From Rhodococcoides trifolii (lineage in GTDB: Bacteria; Actinomycetota; Actinomycetes; Mycobacteriales; Mycobacteriaceae), in NCBI RefSeq assembly GCF_014635345.1, contig NZ_BMCU01000001.1, positions 1,116,001 to 1,180,000 of the forward strand: a stretch of DNA of 64,000 bases, written 5' to 3'. The notes beneath the pieces were generated by a model. It worked only from the letters and a program-made list of their open reading frames with translations. It did not search any database and was not told the origin of the DNA. The translations under genes and the position numbers were made by a program. Position 1 is the first letter of the stretch, and each line of letters opens with the position of its first letter. Positions 1-8,715 of the stretch are shown piece after piece.

Positions 1-41
1 GTGTGGTTCCCGATAGTTCAGCTTGTAGTAGGGAGCACATC

Positions 42-242
42 ATGACTCAGGGAACCGTCAAGTGGTTCAACGCCGAAAAGGGCTTCGGCTTCATCGCGCA
101 GGAAGAGGGACCGGACGTCTTCGTCCATTTCTCGGAGATCCAGGGCTCGGGCTTCAAGAGCCTCGAAGAGAACCAGCGCGTCGAGTTCGAGGTCACCTCG
201 GGCGCCAAGGGTCCTCAGGCCAGCGGAGTTCGCGCTATCTGA
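42..242 (+). CDS. cspA: Cold-shock protein, CspA family
   Basis: Single-stranded nucleic-acid-binding cold-shock domain protein of 66 residues, the normal family length. The sequence shows the RNP1-type motif KGFGFI (residues about 13-18) and RNP2-type VFVHFSEI (about 29-36), preceded by [11 protein letters not shown]. By family it binds RNA or ssDNA and unwinds mRNA secondary structure in the cytoplasm. The ATG at 42 is chosen because GGGAG (31-35) sits about six bases upstream and because the family always begins near this point. It is monocistronic: a strong hairpin follows about 30 bases after the stop. Confidence 0.95.
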   Translation: MTQGTVKWFNAEKGFGFIAQEEGPDVFVHFSEIQGSGFKSLEENQRVEFEVTSGAKGPQASGVRAI

Positions 243-273
243 TCGACCGCTAGCACCACAACTTTTCTCAACC

Positions 274-306
274 AAGGGTCGTCTGCCTTCACGGCAGGCG
301 GCCCTT
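274..306 (+). terminator. Hairpin terminator after cspA
   Basis: A 14-bp stem (274-287 pairing with 293-306, two G-U pairs) with a five-base loop TTCAC lies 31 bases past the cspA stop. There is little U-tract, as is usual for intrinsic terminators of high-GC actinobacteria. It isolates cspA from the importer operon. Confidence 0.75.
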
Positions 307-363
307 GTGTCGTTTCGGGGTCGCAGTGTCGTTTCGGGGTCGCAGTGTCGTTTACGAGTCGCG
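307..363. repeat. Three tandem 19-bp repeats
   Basis: Two exact copies of a 19-bp unit starting GTGTCGTTTCGGGG (307-325 and 326-344) are followed by a third, diverged copy (345-363) that keeps GTGTCGTTT and GTCGC. They lie between the cspA terminator and the importer operon, about 60 bases before its start. They could be operator half-sites for the importer promoter or a degenerate intergenic repeat; the sequence does not decide. Confidence 0.7.
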
Positions 364-420
364 CGATCCGGAGGACAAGGTAGCGTTCGGCACAACAAAC
401 GATCGAAATCGGAGTACGCC

Positions 421-1503
421 TTGACAATTTTGTCGCGCAAAACCGTCGTGTCCAGTGTCGCCTCCCTCGGGGTCGTCGCCCTCGCAGCCGGCTGCGGATC
501 CGCCCCGGACGATTCGAGCAGTTCCGCCTCCGGAGATGCAGGTGACTTCAAGCCCTGCATGATCTCCGACACCGGCGGGTTCGACGACAAGTCGTTCAAC
601 CAGCTCGGATTCGAAGGCCTGCAGGAGGCGTCGAAGACCCTCGGCGTCGAGCCGATCACGGTGCAGTCCAACTCGCCCACCGACTACGACCCCAACCTCA
701 GCAACCTCGTCGACCAGGGCTGCAAGCTCATCGTGACCGTCGGCTTCAACCTCGCCGACGCCACCAAGGCCTCGGCCGAGGCCAACCCCGACGTCGAGTA
801 CGCCATCATCGATGATTCGTCGATCGACGCGTCCAACGTCAAGCCGCTCACCTACGACACGGCGCAGTCCGCGTTCCTCGCCGGCTACGCCGCCGCGAGC
901 TTCAGCAAGACCGGTGTCGTGGGCACCTTCGGCGGTAGCCAGTTCCCCACCGTCACCATCTTCATGGACGGTTTCGCCGACGGCGTCAACTACTTCAACC
1001 AGCAGAAGTCCAAGGCCGTACGCGTCATCGGCTGGGACGTCGCCGCGCAGAACGGTTCCTTCACCGGCGGATTCGAGGCCAACGAGGTCGCGAAGAACAC
1101 CGCACAGGGCCTCATCGACCAGAACGCCGACGTGATCTTCCCGGTCGGCGGTCCGATCTATCAGTCTGCGGCACAGGCCATTCGCGACGCCGGACGCCCC
1201 ATCGCGCTCATCGGTGCGGACGCCGACGTGTTCGAGTCCGACCCCAGCGTGGGTGACCTGCTGCTCACCTCGGTGACCAAGGGTCTGAAAGAGGGCACCA
1301 ACGAAGCCGTGACATCGGCCGGTCAGGGCAACTTCGACAACACCCCGTACATCGGCACGCTCAGCAACGACGGCGTCGGCATCGCACCGTTCCACGACTT
1401 CTCCTCGCAGGTCGATCCGGCTTTGCAGGGTGAGCTCGACACGGTCAAGGCAGGCATCGTCGACGGCTCCATCACGGTGACGTCGCCTTCTTCCCCGAAG
1501 TGA
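421..1503 (+). CDS. BMP-family ABC transporter substrate-binding lipoprotein
   Basis: Basic membrane protein (BmpA/PnrA) family lipoprotein of about 360 residues that, by family, binds nucleosides at the outer face of the membrane and hands them to an ABC importer. The N-terminus has a basic start (SRK), a hydrophobic stretch and the lipobox LAAGC, then a Ser/Ala-rich linker. The BMP signature DTGGFDDKSFNQLGFEG is present at about residues 56-72. I chose the TTG at 421: GGAG (411-414) is correctly spaced, and the lipoprotein signal would otherwise be buried. It heads an operon with an ATPase and two permeases. Substrate is inferred from family and gene order. Confidence 0.88.
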   Translation: MTILSRKTVVSSVASLGVVALAAGCGSAPDDSSSSASGDAGDFKPCMISDTGGFDDKSFNQLGFEGLQEASKTLGVEPITVQSNSPTDYDPNLSNLVDQGCKLIVTVGFNLADATKASAEANPDVEYAIIDDSSIDASNVKPLTYDTAQSAFLAGYAAASFSKTGVVGTFGGSQFPTVTIFMDGFADGVNYFNQQKSKAVRVIGWDVAAQNGSFTGGFEANEVAKNTAQGLIDQNADVIFPVGGPIYQSAAQAIRDAGRPIALIGADADVFESDPSVGDLLLTSVTKGLKEGTNEAVTSAGQGNFDNTPYIGTLSNDGVGIAPFHDFSSQVDPALQGELDTVKAGIVDGSITVTSPSSPK

Positions 1504-1522
1504 CATTGAGAACCTCGAGTCA

Positions 1523-3022
1523 ATGAACCTCGAACTCCGCGGCATCACCAAGCGTTTCGGCGCTCTGGTCGCCAACGATCACATCGATCTGTCCGTGCGC
1601 GAAGGTGAGATCCACTGCCTGCTCGGGGAGAACGGCGCCGGCAAGTCGACATTGATGAACGTCCTCAGCGGTCTGTATCGGGCCGAAGAGGGTGAGATTC
1701 TTCTCGACGGCGAGAAGGTGACGTTCGCCGGACCGGGCGAGGCGATGAACGCCGGAATCGGCATGGTGCATCAGCACTTCATGCTCATTCCGGTGTTCAC
1801 GGTCGCCGAGAACATCATCCTCGGCAACGAGAAGACCACCTTCGGTGGTCGTCTCGACCTGGGGGCCGCGCGTCAGTTGGTCCGAGACATCTCCGCGCGG
1901 TTCGGTTTCGACGTTGACCCCGATGCACTGGTCGACGACCTTCCGGTCGGTGCGCAGCAGCGTGTCGAGATCATCAAGGCACTTTCCCGCGAGGCGAAAG
2001 TGCTGGTGTTCGACGAGCCGACGGCCGTGCTCACCCCGCAGGAAACCGATGAGCTGATGGTCATCATGCGCCAGCTCGCCGAGTCGGGAACGGCCATCGT
2101 CTTCATCACGCACAAGCTGCGCGAGGTGCGGGAGGTGGCCGACCGCATCACCGTCGTCCGCCTCGGGAAGGTGGTCGGCGAAGCAGAACCGACCGCCTCG
2201 AACACCGAGCTCGCGTCCCTCATGGTCGGCCGCAGCGTCGAGCTCACGGTAGCGAAAGAGCCTGCGACACCGGGTGACTCGGCCCTCGTGGTCGACGGAT
2301 TGACCGTCTGGTCACCGTCCGGCGCCGTGGCCGTCGACAACGTCAGCTTCGAGGTGCGTCGCGGCGAGATCCTCGCCATCGCCGGGGTGCAGGGCAACGG
2401 GCAGACCGAACTCGCCGAAGCTCTGCTCGGACTCAGGCCGGGTTCGACGGGGTCCATCACGCTCGACGGTAAATCTCTGCTCGACTCCGACGTCCGGTCC
2501 GTGCTCGACGCGGGCGTCGGTTTCGTTCCCGAGGACCGGACGCAGGACGGATTGGTCGCCGAGTTCACGATCGCCGAGAACCTCATGCTCGACCGCAGCG
2601 TCGGTGACCCGTTCGTCGGACGCGGCACGCTGCGCCGGGCGATTCTGCGAAAGTTCGCGCAGGAGAAGGTGACCGAGTTCGACGTCCGCACCCAGAGCGT
2701 CGACGAGCACGTGGGCCGGTTGTCCGGCGGCAACCAACAGAAGGTGGTCCTCGCCCGCGAACTCAGCCGCGATCTGCGACTTCTCGTCGCTGCGCAACCG
2801 ACGCGCGGGATCGACGTCGGATCCATCGAATTCGTCCACAAGCGCATCGTCGCGACCCGTGACGCAGGAACGCCGGTGATCGTCGTCTCGACCGAACTCG
2901 ACGAGGTCGCCGCCCTCGCCGATCGGATCGCCGTGATGTACCGAGGGAAGATCGTCGGCATCGTCGACGGCGATGCCACGCGAGAAGAGTTGGGACTGTT
3001 GATGGCTGGAGCGTCCTCGTGA
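1523..3022 (+). CDS. ABC importer ATPase, tandem nucleotide-binding domains (BMP/nucleoside type)
   Basis: Fused double ATPase of 499 residues, the usual size for the RbsA/YufO-like subunit of BMP importers. Domain 1 has Walker A GENGAGKST, a signature-like VGAQQRVEI and Walker B VLVFDEPTAVLTP. Domain 2 has the degenerate Walker A GVQGNGQTE, signature LSGGNQQKV and LLVAAQPTRGID, in which the Walker B aspartate is replaced. That asymmetry is typical of this class, where one ATP site is catalytically weak. Its stop overlaps the first permease start (GTG at 3019), indicating translational coupling. Confidence 0.92.
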   Translation: MNLELRGITKRFGALVANDHIDLSVREGEIHCLLGENGAGKSTLMNVLSGLYRAEEGEILLDGEKVTFAGPGEAMNAGIGMVHQHFMLIPVFTVAENIILGNEKTTFGGRLDLGAARQLVRDISARFGFDVDPDALVDDLPVGAQQRVEIIKALSREAKVLVFDEPTAVLTPQETDELMVIMRQLAESGTAIVFITHKLREVREVADRITVVRLGKVVGEAEPTASNTELASLMVGRSVELTVAKEPATPGDSALVVDGLTVWSPSGAVAVDNVSFEVRRGEILAIAGVQGNGQTELAEALLGLRPGSTGSITLDGKSLLDSDVRSVLDAGVGFVPEDRTQDGLVAEFTIAENLMLDRSVGDPFVGRGTLRRAILRKFAQEKVTEFDVRTQSVDEHVGRLSGGNQQKVVLARELSRDLRLLVAAQPTRGIDVGSIEFVHKRIVATRDAGTPVIVVSTELDEVAALADRIAVMYRGKIVGIVDGDATREELGLLMAGASS

Positions 3023-4221
3023 CCGCACCCACCAAGGACAAGAAGGCGCGGCCCACCGAGAATTCGGTCGTTCGCGAGATCATGAGCGGCAGCATCGTGA
3101 TGTCGGCGCTCGCCGTCCTGCTCGCGCTGCTCATCGGCGCCGTCCTGATCGCCGCCACCAACGACGACGTCCAGACCGCGTCGGGCTACTTCTTCTCCCG
3201 CCCGTTCGACACCCTCCGCGCCATCTGGGACTCGGTGTTCGGCGCGTACTCGGCGCTCTTCCAGGGCTCAGTCTACAATTTCCGTCGCCCCGGGTTCGCC
3301 AACGGCATCCGGCCGCTCACCGAGACGTTGACCTTCGCGACGCCGCTCATCGCCGCCGGACTCGGTGTGGCACTGGCGTTTCGCGTCGGCATGTTCAACA
3401 TCGGCGGCCGTGGACAGATGCTCATCGCCGCCGCCTGTGCCGGGTACGTCGGCTTCACGTTCGAGCTTCCCGCCGGCATCCACCTCCTCTTCGCGGTCGT
3501 CGCAGGCGTGGTCGGCGGCGCGATCTGGGGAGGCATCGCCGGTCTGCTCAAGGCCCGGACCGGTGCCCACGAGGTGATCGTCACGATCATGCTCAATTAC
3601 GTTGCCTTCTACCTGGTCTCGTACCTGCTGCGCACTCCCGGGGCCCTGCAGGCGCCCGGCTCCAACAATCCGAAGACCCCGGCCATGGCGTCGACCGCCG
3701 TCTTCCCGGATCTGTTCGGCAGCCGATACAACCTGCACCTCGGGTTCATCGTGGTCATCCTCGCGACGGTGGCCGTGTGGTGGTTGCTCGAACGCTCGGC
3801 CCTCGGCTTCCGCTTTCGGGTGGTCGGGGAGAACCCGAACGCGGCTCGTGTCGCGGGAATCCGCGTCAACAGCGTGTACGTCTACGCGATGCTGATCTCC
3901 GGCGCTCTCGTCGGACTCGCCGGTGTGTCACAGGTTCTCGGCACCGTCACCACCGGCTTCGGCGCCGACATCGACGCCGGGATCGGCTTCGACGCCATCA
4001 CCGTTGCCCTGCTCGGTCGGTCGAAGCCGTGGGGTGTGTTCGCCGCGGGTGTGCTGTTCGGTGCCTTCAAGGCCGGCGGGTTCTCGATGCAGGCCGCGGA
4101 AGGCGTGCCCATCGACATCGTGCTCGTGGTGCAGTCGGTGATCGTGCTGTTCATCGCCGCGCCGCCGTTGGTGCGCGCGGTGTTCCGGTTACCGAAGCCG
4201 ACCGGGAAGGTCGCGTCGTGA
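3019..4221 (+). CDS. ABC importer permease 1 (BMP/nucleoside type)
   Basis: Integral membrane permease of 400 residues with about eight to ten predicted hydrophobic segments after a charged N-terminus (TKDKKARPTEN). It has the YufP-like pattern FRVGMFNIGGRGQM and the conserved GLLKARTGAHEVIVTIMLNY segment that faces the ATPase. It overlaps the ATPase gene upstream and the second permease downstream (GTGA at 4218-4221). It would form a heterodimeric channel with the next gene product. The extracellular loop around residues 55-85 is long, as in other actinobacterial homologues. Confidence 0.9.
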   Translation: MTAPTKDKKARPTENSVVREIMSGSIVMSALAVLLALLIGAVLIAATNDDVQTASGYFFSRPFDTLRAIWDSVFGAYSALFQGSVYNFRRPGFANGIRPLTETLTFATPLIAAGLGVALAFRVGMFNIGGRGQMLIAAACAGYVGFTFELPAGIHLLFAVVAGVVGGAIWGGIAGLLKARTGAHEVIVTIMLNYVAFYLVSYLLRTPGALQAPGSNNPKTPAMASTAVFPDLFGSRYNLHLGFIVVILATVAVWWLLERSALGFRFRVVGENPNAARVAGIRVNSVYVYAMLISGALVGLAGVSQVLGTVTTGFGADIDAGIGFDAITVALLGRSKPWGVFAAGVLFGAFKAGGFSMQAAEGVPIDIVLVVQSVIVLFIAAPPLVRAVFRLPKPTGKVAS

Positions 4222-5483
4222 GCACCCTGGCCTCGAGCCCAGTCGTCACCAGCGGGTCGGGTACCAAATGGAAGGTCCCCGGCGCACTCGTCGTCTTCGC
4301 GTTCGTCGGACTTCTCGTCTTCGCGCTGAACGCAGAGTCCGGCACCAGCACGTTCGGCCTGGCGAGCGAGACGGATTTCTTCCGCATCGGTGACCTGAGC
4401 GTTCCCACGGTCGGCACCGGCTACGTCGTCGCGGTCTTCTTGCTTGCGATTGCAGCCTTCAGTGTCGTTCGGGCCGTGAGCAATCGGAGTACACCGCTGT
4501 GGTTGGTGGCGGTCTTCGCCGTCCTCTTCGTGTTCGGGTTCCTCACCTGGGCCGCGGTCGGAGAATCCATTCCCGTTCCGGGTCTGCTCATCGGCACGGT
4601 TGCCCTGAGCACGCCGCTGATCTTCGGCGCCCTGGGCGGTGTGGTCTCCGAGCGGGTCGGCGTGGTCAACATCGCGATCGAAGGTCAGTTGCTCGGTGGC
4701 GCGTTCGTCAGCGCGGTCACGGCGTCGATCACCGGGTCGGCCATCGCCGGCCTGATCGCTGCGCTCGTCGCCGGCGCCCTCGTCGCGAGTCTGCTGGCGG
4801 TGTTCTCGATTCGGTATTTCGTCAACCAGGTCATCGTGGGCGTGGTGCTGAACGTTCTCGTGGTCGGGCTGACCAGCTTCCTGTACTCGCAGATCCTCGT
4901 GCCGAACGCCGCGACGTTCAACACCCCGCCGCGCTTCGAGCGCATCGAGATTCCGATCCTGAGCCAGATCCCCATCGTCGGCCCGGTTCTGTTCCGCCAG
5001 ACCATCATCGAGTACCTCATGTACATCGCGGTGGGGCTCGTCTTCTTCGGGCTCTTCCACACCCGCTGGGGTCTGCGGCTGCGCGCAGTCGGCGAGCACC
5101 CGCAGGCAGCGGACACCGTGGGCATCAACGTTCGTCGCGTGCGGTTCTGGAACGTCTGCCTCGCCGGCGCCATCGCCGGACTGGGCGGTGCCTACTTCAC
5201 GCTCGGGTCGGTCGGCGCGTTCGGCAAGGAGATGACCGCCGGCGCCGGTTATATCGCTCTCGCCGCCGTGATCTTCGGGCGTTGGGATCCCATCCGCGCG
5301 ACGCTCGCAGCCCTGCTCTTCGGGTTCGCGTCGAACCTGCAGAACGTTCTCGGCATCATCGGCTCGCCCGTGCCGAGCGAGTTCATGCTGATGCTGCCCT
5401 ACATCGTCACCATCTTTGCGGTCGCCGGACTGGTGGGGCGGGTGCGCGGACCGGCGGCGTCGGGTAGACCGTACGAACCGTAG
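4218..5483 (+). CDS. ABC importer permease 2 (BMP/nucleoside type)
   Basis: Second membrane permease, about 421 residues, with hydrophobic helices over most of its length. The motifs SERVGVVNIAIEGQL and NQVIVGVVLNVLVVGL correspond to the YufQ-like partner subunit. The GTG at 4218 gives a four-base overlap with the previous stop, so the gene is translationally coupled. A roughly 115-residue N-terminal region with extra helices precedes the core. It ends the importer operon; a weak GC hairpin (5495-5504) follows but is not a convincing terminator. Confidence 0.9.
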   Translation: MSTLASSPVVTSGSGTKWKVPGALVVFAFVGLLVFALNAESGTSTFGLASETDFFRIGDLSVPTVGTGYVVAVFLLAIAAFSVVRAVSNRSTPLWLVAVFAVLFVFGFLTWAAVGESIPVPGLLIGTVALSTPLIFGALGGVVSERVGVVNIAIEGQLLGGAFVSAVTASITGSAIAGLIAALVAGALVASLLAVFSIRYFVNQVIVGVVLNVLVVGLTSFLYSQILVPNAATFNTPPRFERIEIPILSQIPIVGPVLFRQTIIEYLMYIAVGLVFFGLFHTRWGLRLRAVGEHPQAADTVGINVRRVRFWNVCLAGAIAGLGGAYFTLGSVGAFGKEMTAGAGYIALAAVIFGRWDPIRATLAALLFGFASNLQNVLGIIGSPVPSEFMLMLPYIVTIFAVAGLVGRVRGPAASGRPYEP

Positions 5484-5597
5484 GCGGCGTCGCCCCCCGC
5501 GGGGTTTGTCTCTTTCTGCCGACCTCTACTCCCGCTGTTCACCTCCCGTCCATCCAATGGGACCGAACGCGTCGGCCGTTGACGGAAGCATCGAGCC

Positions 5598-7313
5598 ATG
5601 ACGCTCAATCCGCAGGGTGAAACCGTCGCCACCGGGGTTCCGGAGAACCTCGCCGCCGACATGACGATGGCCGAGCAGCACGAGTGGCACCGCGGATTTC
5701 TCAAGCGGCACCCGGTCTCTCGCCGCAACTTCCTGATCGGGTCCGCCGCAGCGGCCGCGGCGGTGGGCGTCGGAAACGCGTCGTGGTCGCGTATCGCGTA
5801 CGCGCAGGACGCGCCGCTGGCCGTCGGCGGTCGGCATCTGTCGTTCGGTGCGGATCCGTCGTCGCAGCTCCGCTTCTCGGCGCAGCTCTCCCGAAACCCC
5901 GGCACGACGGGCATCTTCCTCGACCACGGCCCGACCCCCGCGTTGGGTGCGACGACGTCGGCCGAGGTGCGCAATCTGATCAGCCAGGTGCCGCAGACCG
6001 GTGGCGGAATCCTCGGTGCGGAGCAGTACTACGTGCACGTGCCGGTCGACGGACTGACCCCGAAGACTCCGCACTTCTACCGCTGGCGCACGGTCGACGG
6101 ATACGTCAGCGACGTCCGCAGCGCGACGACGGCGCTCCCGGCCGGCCGCTTCGCACCGTTTCGGTTCACCATGATGGGCGATCAGGGCGTCGACGAAACA
6201 CCCGTCAAGCCACCGGGTTTGCAGCCGGGCGACTACGACAACCTGTACTACGAAAACGACAACGACCCGTCGGTGAAGCATGCTGCGAACATCGTGAAGC
6301 AGATCGCCGCCTCACGTCCAGACTTCCACATCCTTGCCGGTGACATCGCGTACGCCGATCCTCAGGGAGACGGTAACCCCGGCCAGTTCGCCCCGAGTGG
6401 TGTGAAGGCGACCAAAGGCTTCGACGCCTACAACCCCTACGTCTGGGACGGGTATCTCGCCGCGATCGAGTCGAGCGCATCGGTCACACCGTGGCTTTTC
6501 GCAACCGGAAACCACGACATGGAAGCGCTGTACGACGCGGATGGATACGGCGGCCACGCAGCACGTTTGGATCAGCCCGACAACGGCCCGAAGCAGTGTC
6601 CGTCGGTCTACTCCGTGGTGTACGGCAACGTTGCGGTGCTCTCGCTCGACGCCAACGACGTCTCCTACGAGATCAAAGCCAACACCGGCTACAGCGGCGG
6701 CGCCCAGACGTCCTGGGTCGACAGCACTCTCGCGCGGTTCCGCAAGGATCCGAACATCGACTTCATCGTCTGCTTCTTCCACCACTGCGCGTACTCCACC
6801 ACCGAAAAGCACGCCAGTGACGGTGGAGTGCGCGACAAGTGGACCCCGCTGTTCGATCGGTACGAGGTCGACGTGGTCCTCCAGGCTCACAATCACGTGT
6901 TCGAGCGATCCGATCCGATCCGGGCAGGGAAGCCCACCGGTGCAGCGTCGGATCAGGCCGTCGTCTACCCGAAAAAGGATGGGACCGTTTACTACACGGT
7001 GGGTGGTGGCGGTCGACCAAGGTACAAGTTCCAGTCTGCCGAGAAGGACACCTACCGCGGCAACGTCGTCGCCGACAATTCCGTCCCCAACAGCTACGTG
7101 TGGACACCCGAGGGCGAGAAGCAGGCCGAAGCCGTCGGCTGGTCTCGCGTGCGGTTCCGCAACTACTCGTTCATCCGCATCGACGTCGCCCCGGGAATCC
7201 CCGGCATCACGCCCAGCGCGATGACCGTCTCCGCCATCGACGAGTACGGCCGCGAGTTCGACAAGGTCACCTACAAGCGCGACATCGGCGTGGGGTCGCT
7301 GTTCGGCTCCTGA
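5598..7313 (+). CDS. Tat-exported purple acid phosphatase-like metallophosphoesterase
   Basis: Secreted phosphoesterase of 571 residues. A twin-arginine signal SRRNFLIGSAAAAAA lies near residues 40-55 and ends around AYAQD. A fibronectin-III-like domain (about 75-185) precedes a calcineurin-type catalytic domain. The purple acid phosphatase blocks appear in order: GDQG, GDIAYAD, GNHD, FFHHCAY and QAHNHVFER, supplying the residues for two metal ions. The family hydrolyses phosphomonoesters outside the cell. A start at the in-frame ATG 5661 would give a more usual signal position, so the N-terminus is uncertain. It stands alone between the importer and an unrelated oxidoreductase. Confidence 0.9.
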   Translation: MTLNPQGETVATGVPENLAADMTMAEQHEWHRGFLKRHPVSRRNFLIGSAAAAAAVGVGNASWSRIAYAQDAPLAVGGRHLSFGADPSSQLRFSAQLSRNPGTTGIFLDHGPTPALGATTSAEVRNLISQVPQTGGGILGAEQYYVHVPVDGLTPKTPHFYRWRTVDGYVSDVRSATTALPAGRFAPFRFTMMGDQGVDETPVKPPGLQPGDYDNLYYENDNDPSVKHAANIVKQIAASRPDFHILAGDIAYADPQGDGNPGQFAPSGVKATKGFDAYNPYVWDGYLAAIESSASVTPWLFATGNHDMEALYDADGYGGHAARLDQPDNGPKQCPSVYSVVYGNVAVLSLDANDVSYEIKANTGYSGGAQTSWVDSTLARFRKDPNIDFIVCFFHHCAYSTTEKHASDGGVRDKWTPLFDRYEVDVVLQAHNHVFERSDPIRAGKPTGAASDQAVVYPKKDGTVYYTVGGGGRPRYKFQSAEKDTYRGNVVADNSVPNSYVWTPEGEKQAEAVGWSRVRFRNYSFIRIDVAPGIPGITPSAMTVSAIDEYGREFDKVTYKRDIGVGSLFGS

Positions 7314-7366
7314 TTCAGCGGTTGCCAGACGGGGTATCCAGCTCTGTCTCGCGAAAGGAGTCACAT

Positions 7367-8014
7367 ATGTCGAAAGTTGCCATCATCGGCGGCCACGGAA
7401 AGATCGCGCTGAAGCTTGCGAAGATCCTGTCCGACGGCGGTCACGAGGTCTTCTCCCTGATCCGCAATCCCGATCAGGAGCAGGACATCACGAATGTTCG
7501 TGCGACACCGCTTATCGCGGACGTCGAGAACATGTCCACCGAGGAAATCACTGCGGCACTGAACGGGAACGACGTCGTCGTGTTCGCGGCGGGGGCCGGC
7601 GGCGGCGACGCCGACCGGACGTACGCGGTGGACCGCGACGCCGCCAAGCGCTCGATCGACGCCACCGCGGCGGCCGGTGTCGAACGCTTTCTCCTCGTCT
7701 CCTACTTTGGGGCGAGCCTCGATCACGGCGTTGATTCCGGCGACTCGTTCTACGCGTACGCCGAGGCGAAGGCCGAAGCCGACGACTACCTGAAGAAGAG
7801 CGCGTTGGCCTGGACCATCGTGGCGCCTGCATCGCTCACCGACGATCCGGGCACCGGCAAGATCCGCACCAAGAAGCAGGGTGCCGACGGCGGAAGTGTC
7901 AGCCGCGACGATGTCGCGGCCGTGCTGGCCGAGGCCATCGACACGATCGAGACCACCGGACAGATGATCGAGTTCGTCGAGGGTGACACCCCGATCGCCG
8001 AGGCGCTCGCGTAA
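7367..8014 (+). CDS. NAD(P)-binding atypical SDR protein
   Basis: Single Rossmann-domain protein of 215 residues, related to YwnB/YhfK-type NAD(P)H-binding proteins of the atypical short-chain dehydrogenase group. The dinucleotide motif is GGHGKIALKLA (residues 8-18); the segment SYFGASLDHG and the Y-x-x-x-K-like YAYAEAKAEAD follow. The ATG at 7367 has an excellent AAAGGAG site at 7354-7360. Substrate is unknown. About 100 bases separate it from the ESX locus downstream, so the two are probably not coupled. Confidence 0.85.
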   Translation: MSKVAIIGGHGKIALKLAKILSDGGHEVFSLIRNPDQEQDITNVRATPLIADVENMSTEEITAALNGNDVVVFAAGAGGGDADRTYAVDRDAAKRSIDATAAAGVERFLLVSYFGASLDHGVDSGDSFYAYAEAKAEADDYLKKSALAWTIVAPASLTDDPGTGKIRTKKQGADGGSVSRDDVAAVLAEAIDTIETTGQMIEFVEGDTPIAEALA

Positions 8015-8115
8015 GTTCCTGCCGAAGCGACGGAACCGTTCGTGGCTCCCGCGAGTCCAAGTAGATGACAGTCACCGCGTTCGCGGTGATGGATTCGACT
8101 CGGGGGAGACGTTCG

Positions 8116-8421
8116 GTGCCAGAACTCGATATCACGGTCGACGAGGTGGCCGCCACCGGCCGCCTCGTCACCGAAACCTCGCGCTACCTGTCCGACGGAC
8201 TGTCCTCGCTCGGGCGTGAGATCGACGATCTCTCGACCACCTGGCGCGGGCAGGCGTCGGACGCGTACGCGTCGGCGTGGGCCGAGGTCCGAGCCGGCGC
8301 TCAGGAAATCCTTGCCGCTCTCGCATCGACGGGCGACTCCCTGGGGGTCGTCGCCCAGACCACCGCCGGTACCGAAGCGGTGACGGCACAATCGATCTCG
8401 GCCCTCCGCGGAATCGCGTGA
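8116..8421 (+). CDS. WXG100-family ESX substrate, first of a pair
   Basis: Small helical-hairpin protein of 101 residues. The hairpin turn is TTWRGQASDAY (W-R-G in place of W-X-G) near residue 44, with long amphipathic helices on both sides. WXG100 proteins form dimers exported by ESX (type VII) systems. I prefer the GTG at 8116, which has GGGGGAG about eight bases upstream, over an ATG at 8065 that adds a non-homologous extension. It overlaps the next gene by one base. Together the two probably act as secretion partners for the toxin that follows. Confidence 0.85.
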   Translation: MPELDITVDEVAATGRLVTETSRYLSDGLSSLGREIDDLSTTWRGQASDAYASAWAEVRAGAQEILAALASTGDSLGVVAQTTAGTEAVTAQSISALRGIA

Positions 8422-8711
8422 TGAGCGCCGCGTACTCGGTCGACCTGAATCGCATCGACGCAGCCGTGTCGTCGTTGCAGGGCTTCGAAGACCGCCTCTC
8501 CGACGAACTGCGTACGCTCTCGACACACACGGATCGGCTGCGCCACGAGTGGTCGGGTTCGTCGTCCGACGCATTCGCGCAAGCACACAGCGAGTGGAAC
8601 GAGGGCGCCGCACGGATGGCCGCCGGACTCGCACGGATGCGCGAGGCCGCGAACATCGCACGGACGAGTTACCGCTCCGCCGTGGCCGCCAACGTCGCCA
8701 TGTTCCGGTAA
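8421..8711 (+). CDS. WXG100-family ESX substrate, second of a pair
   Basis: WXG100 protein of 96 residues with the turn motif HEWSGSSSDAF near residue 43 and two predicted amphipathic helices. The start ATG overlaps the stop of the previous WXG100 gene (TGATG), so the pair is probably translated stoichiometrically and heterodimerises. A toxin gene begins four bases after its stop. The arrangement WXG-WXG-toxin-immunity is the usual form of ESX-exported polymorphic toxin loci. Confidence 0.88.
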   Translation: MSAAYSVDLNRIDAAVSSLQGFEDRLSDELRTLSTHTDRLRHEWSGSSSDAFAQAHSEWNEGAARMAAGLARMREAANIARTSYRSAVAANVAMFR

Positions 8712-8715
8712 CGCC

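Noticed and set aside
5495-5504. Terminator after the importer operon
   Set aside because: Only a five-pair GC hairpin with a weak T-run; not strong enough to annotate.
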